Part shown: piece after piece, positions 32,791 through 34,489 of the stretch
How the letters are laid out: each line of letters starts with the position of its first letter
How positions within the stretch are numbered: the stretch's first letter is position 1
Assembly: GCA_013044475.1 (NCBI GenBank)
Contig: JABEUM010000113.1
Location: 1-34,489 of the forward strand
Reading direction: 5' to 3'
Length of the DNA stretch: 34,489 bases
Origin: Acidimicrobiaceae bacterium
GTDB taxonomy: Bacteria; Actinomycetota; Acidimicrobiia; Acidimicrobiales; Acidimicrobiaceae
Notes under the pieces: generated by a model
What the model was told of the DNA's origin: nothing
The model's database searches: none
What the model saw: the letters and a program-made list of their open reading frames with translations, nothing else
Translations under genes and position numbers: made by a program

Positions 32791-33504
32791 TTGAACCAGT
32801 TACCTGAAAGTTCATCGCCGGAAGAACAAAACGCTAGCAATCTAACGTCAGAGGGTTCTCAAGAGCCATCTATAAATGACGGATCAGCCAATGTTGCCAC
32901 GGATAAAGATCAGCCCTCTGAGGATGGGTCCGCTAACCCAGCTGGAGTTCGTAGGCATCGATCGGCAAGTAGAACGAGACGTTCAAGGGTTATCAAAGAG
33001 TGGACGATACTTGTCGTCGTCGCAGCAGTCGTAGCACTGCTGGTCCGAGCTTTTGTGTTTCAGGCTTTTTTCATTCCGTCTGGTTCGATGCTCCCCACGC
33101 TCCAGATTGGGGATCGGATTCTCGTAGACAAGTTGAGCTATGATTTTCACAAAGTGAATCGTGGGGACATGGTTGTATTTCGTACACCTCCAGCCGATAC
33201 CGGTGACCCCGGTATAAAAGACCTTGTGAAGCGGGTCATCGGCCTGCCTGGAGATAGGATTTCCTCCTCTGGCGGATCAGTTTATATAGACGGTAAAAAG
33301 TTGGCGGAGCCGTGGCTGCCTTATGGTACTAAGACCTTCGGAATCACTACTCAGACAGTCCCTGCTGGAGATATTTTTGTGATGGGAGACAATCGTGGAA
33401 ACTCGAAGGACTCCAGGGTCTTTGGACCCATTTCTGAGAAGTTGATCGTGGGTAGGGTGTCTCTCATTTTCTACCCTCTTTCGCAGTTCCATCTTTATTG
33501 GTAA
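32791..33504 (+). CDS. lepB: Signal peptidase I
   Basis: Membrane-bound serine-lysine protease that removes signal peptides from exported proteins. The 237-residue product has an unusually long, Ser/Glu/Asp-rich cytoplasmic N-terminus (1-50), a basic stretch (RRHRSASRTRRSR) and one membrane helix (about 71-93). It continues with box B IPSGSMLPTL with the nucleophile Ser99, DLVKRVIGLPGD with the general-base Lys147, and box E VMGDNRGNSKDSR. All catalytic boxes are intact. TTG 32791 has AGGAG five bases upstream, overlapping the pafA stop, so it is the likely last gene of the proteasome operon. Functional linkage with the proteasome is not implied by chemistry, only by co-transcription. Confidence 0.95.
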   Translation: MNQLPESSSPEEQNASNLTSEGSQEPSINDGSANVATDKDQPSEDGSANPAGVRRHRSASRTRRSRVIKEWTILVVVAAVVALLVRAFVFQAFFIPSGSMLPTLQIGDRILVDKLSYDFHKVNRGDMVVFRTPPADTGDPGIKDLVKRVIGLPGDRISSSGGSVYIDGKKLAEPWLPYGTKTFGITTQTVPAGDIFVMGDNRGNSKDSRVFGPISEKLIVGRVSLIFYPLSQFHLYW

Positions 33505-33614
33505 GGGTGTTTTCCCATAGTCACTTGCTTTGTTTGGAGAAAGTGCTAAGAAAATAGCGACTTCTGCCGATATAAGAAGAGGATTTAGGATGATGCAAAG
33601 CGAAGGGAGTCGCA

Positions 33615-33974
33615 ATGCCAATAATTAGGGCGACCTGTCCTACCTGTGGCGACGTGGAGTTTTCTCCAAGGTTGCTGAAGGTCATGGTCTGTTCTACTAC
33701 GGGCGAAGCTTCATACGGTTTCAGGTGCCCCGCTTGCAACCTACTGGTATCAAAGCCAACCGACAAGCAGGTAGTAGAACTGCTCATCAGCACAGGGGTG
33801 ACCGTCTCTTTCTGGTCTCTTCCTGAAGAGATTTACGAGCAGCACAAGGGTGCACCCATCAGCTATGATGACCTAATTGAATTCCACTATCTGCTTAATT
33901 CTGGAAACTGGAATGAGCAGCTCGAATGTGAGATGCAGAACCTTGCCCGTCACTTTGGTGCTGATGGCAAGTAG
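33615..33974 (+). CDS. Small zinc-ribbon protein of unknown function
   Basis: Protein of 119 residues. Cys8-x2-Cys11 (CPTC) and Cys38-x2-Cys41 (CPAC) bracket a compact beta-rich stretch (VEFSPRLLKVMVCSTTGEASYGFRCPAC), a zinc ribbon, with an extra Cys26. The rest is an alpha-helical acidic region (ISYDDLIEFHYLLNS). I recall similar conserved proteins in actinobacteria but know no function. GGGAG lies upstream of the ATG at good distance. Monocistronic by layout; a hairpin follows the stop codon. Confidence 0.72.
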   Translation: MPIIRATCPTCGDVEFSPRLLKVMVCSTTGEASYGFRCPACNLLVSKPTDKQVVELLISTGVTVSFWSLPEEIYEQHKGAPISYDDLIEFHYLLNSGNWNEQLECEMQNLARHFGADGK

Positions 33975-33978
33975 AGTA

Positions 33979-34000
33979 TCGACTGCCCGCGTCGACGTGT
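33979..34000 (+). terminator. Possible terminator after the zinc-ribbon gene
   Basis: TCGAC-TGCCCGC-GTCGA forms a 5-bp stem a few bases after the stop, followed by a T-rich stretch (AATTTGTTTCT). A second weak stem TCAGAG/CTCTGA lies at 34018-34041. Confidence 0.35.
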
Positions 34001-34120
34001 AATTTGTTTCTAAAGACTCAGAGGTTGGGTAGATTCTCTGAATTTGACCCTTTCCTGGGGCTGAAGTTATCCGGAGGATTAAACTGCAGAAACCTATCAG
34101 CTAGTGTCCTTCTCGATGGT

Positions 34121-34126
34121 TAAGAT
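34121..34126 (+). promoter_or_regulatory. Candidate -10 element for leaderless tat gene mRNA
   Basis: TAAGAT is followed by six bases and the GTG start at 34133, so transcription could begin at the start codon. No ribosome site is visible. Confidence 0.35.
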
Positions 34127-34132
34127 GAACTG

Positions 34133-34489
34133 GTGAGCTTCGATCCAAGCAAACTACTTATAGTCCTCGTGGTAGCCCTAATAGTTTTGGGGCCGGAAAA
34201 GCTGCCACATTTCATGAGACAAGCTGGAAAGTATCTGAATGAGTTCAGATCCATGAGGGATCGCCTCAAGTCGGAAGTGGATAACGCCCTCGGCGGCATA
34301 ACAGGTGCGACCTCGGGAATTACGAGCCAGATCACTCAACAGATCGATCCCATTAAAGACGTGTTCGGGCAGTTCAAGGGCCAGGCGTCCAACCCTTTCT
34401 CGATTGGAGGAGCGGTAGGTTCGATATTTGGAACTCAGACAGCGTCAAATCAAATGCCAAATAACGCCATCACGGCTCAAACTGAGGGC
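34133..34489 (+). CDS. TatA/TatB-family twin-arginine translocase subunit, partial
   Basis: N-terminal 119 residues, open to the window edge. One short membrane helix (LLIVLVVALIVLGPEKLP, about 6-22) with the LGPEKLP hinge is followed by an amphipathic helix (FMRQAGKYLNEFRSMRDRLKSEVDNAL), the classic TatA/TatB arrangement; the hinge and the long charged helix look more like TatB. A Gly/Thr/Gln-rich tail follows. It works in the cytoplasmic membrane for export of folded proteins with twin-arginine signals. A tat gene close to pafA is also found in mycobacteria. GTG 34133 gives the family-typical N-terminus. Confidence 0.82.
   Translation, partial: MSFDPSKLLIVLVVALIVLGPEKLPHFMRQAGKYLNEFRSMRDRLKSEVDNALGGITGATSGITSQITQQIDPIKDVFGQFKGQASNPFSIGGAVGSIFGTQTASNQMPNNAITAQTEG

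Noticed and set aside
1-34489. CRISPR arrays, IS elements, integrons, or toxin-antitoxin pairs
   Set aside because: No regularly spaced repeats, transposase or integrase motifs, or small paired genes of those types were seen on either strand.

Overview
The window is chromosomal DNA of about 50% GC that almost certainly comes from an actinobacterium. The strongest evidence is a complete, contiguous Pup-proteasome operon (ARC/Mpa, Dop, Pup, PrcB, PrcA, PafA) next to trmI. Supporting evidence is a fused FO synthase FbiC (coenzyme F420), frequent GTG/TTG starts and several promoter-to-start spacings that suggest leaderless mRNAs. The moderate GC and some gene types (ferritin-like di-iron protein, archaeal-type class I aldolase) would suit an Acidimicrobiia-like lineage, but that placement is inference. 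I see no complete IS element, prophage, CRISPR array, tRNA or rRNA gene.

Region 1-11 kb: an acetoacetate decarboxylase (minus strand), then about 1.1 kb of gene-poor, partly very AT-rich DNA. Next come a SufR/ArsR-like winged-helix regulator with three C-terminal cysteines, a MalY/PatB-type PLP enzyme and a divergent MFS transporter. A perfect 19-bp dyad lies between the last two, and the transporter's first membrane helix begins upstream of any normal start codon. Then follow a PAP2-family membrane phosphatase/transferase, MscL with a zinc-ribbon tail, class I fructose-bisphosphate aldolase, a DUF1015 protein, an HAD-IIA phosphatase and a zinc-free NADPH oxidoreductase.

Region 11-24 kb: a membrane-anchored low-complexity protein overlaps a sensor kinase that in turn overlaps its OmpR-type response regulator. 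On the minus strand, desaturase, FIST-domain protein, transaldolase, FbiC, LOG-family protein, a membrane-tailed zinc-ribbon protein and a ferritin-like di-iron protein lie head to tail. FbiC, LOG and the zinc-ribbon gene are translationally coupled. Two gene-poor stretches (19.1-19.6 kb and 22.8-23.8 kb) contain inverted repeats but no convincing genes.

Region 23.8-34.5 kb: a compact run of a holin-like membrane protein and two small proteins leads into trmI, ending in a paired-hairpin terminator. An antisense Asp-ligand-type ferredoxin follows. The proteasome operon then runs arc-dop-pup-prcB-prcA-pafA and continues into signal peptidase I, with short spacings or overlaps. Pup here ends in Gly-Gly-Glu, so it is ready for ligation without deamidation; Dop would then act mainly as a depupylase. 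The window closes with a conserved zinc-ribbon protein and a partial TatA/TatB gene.
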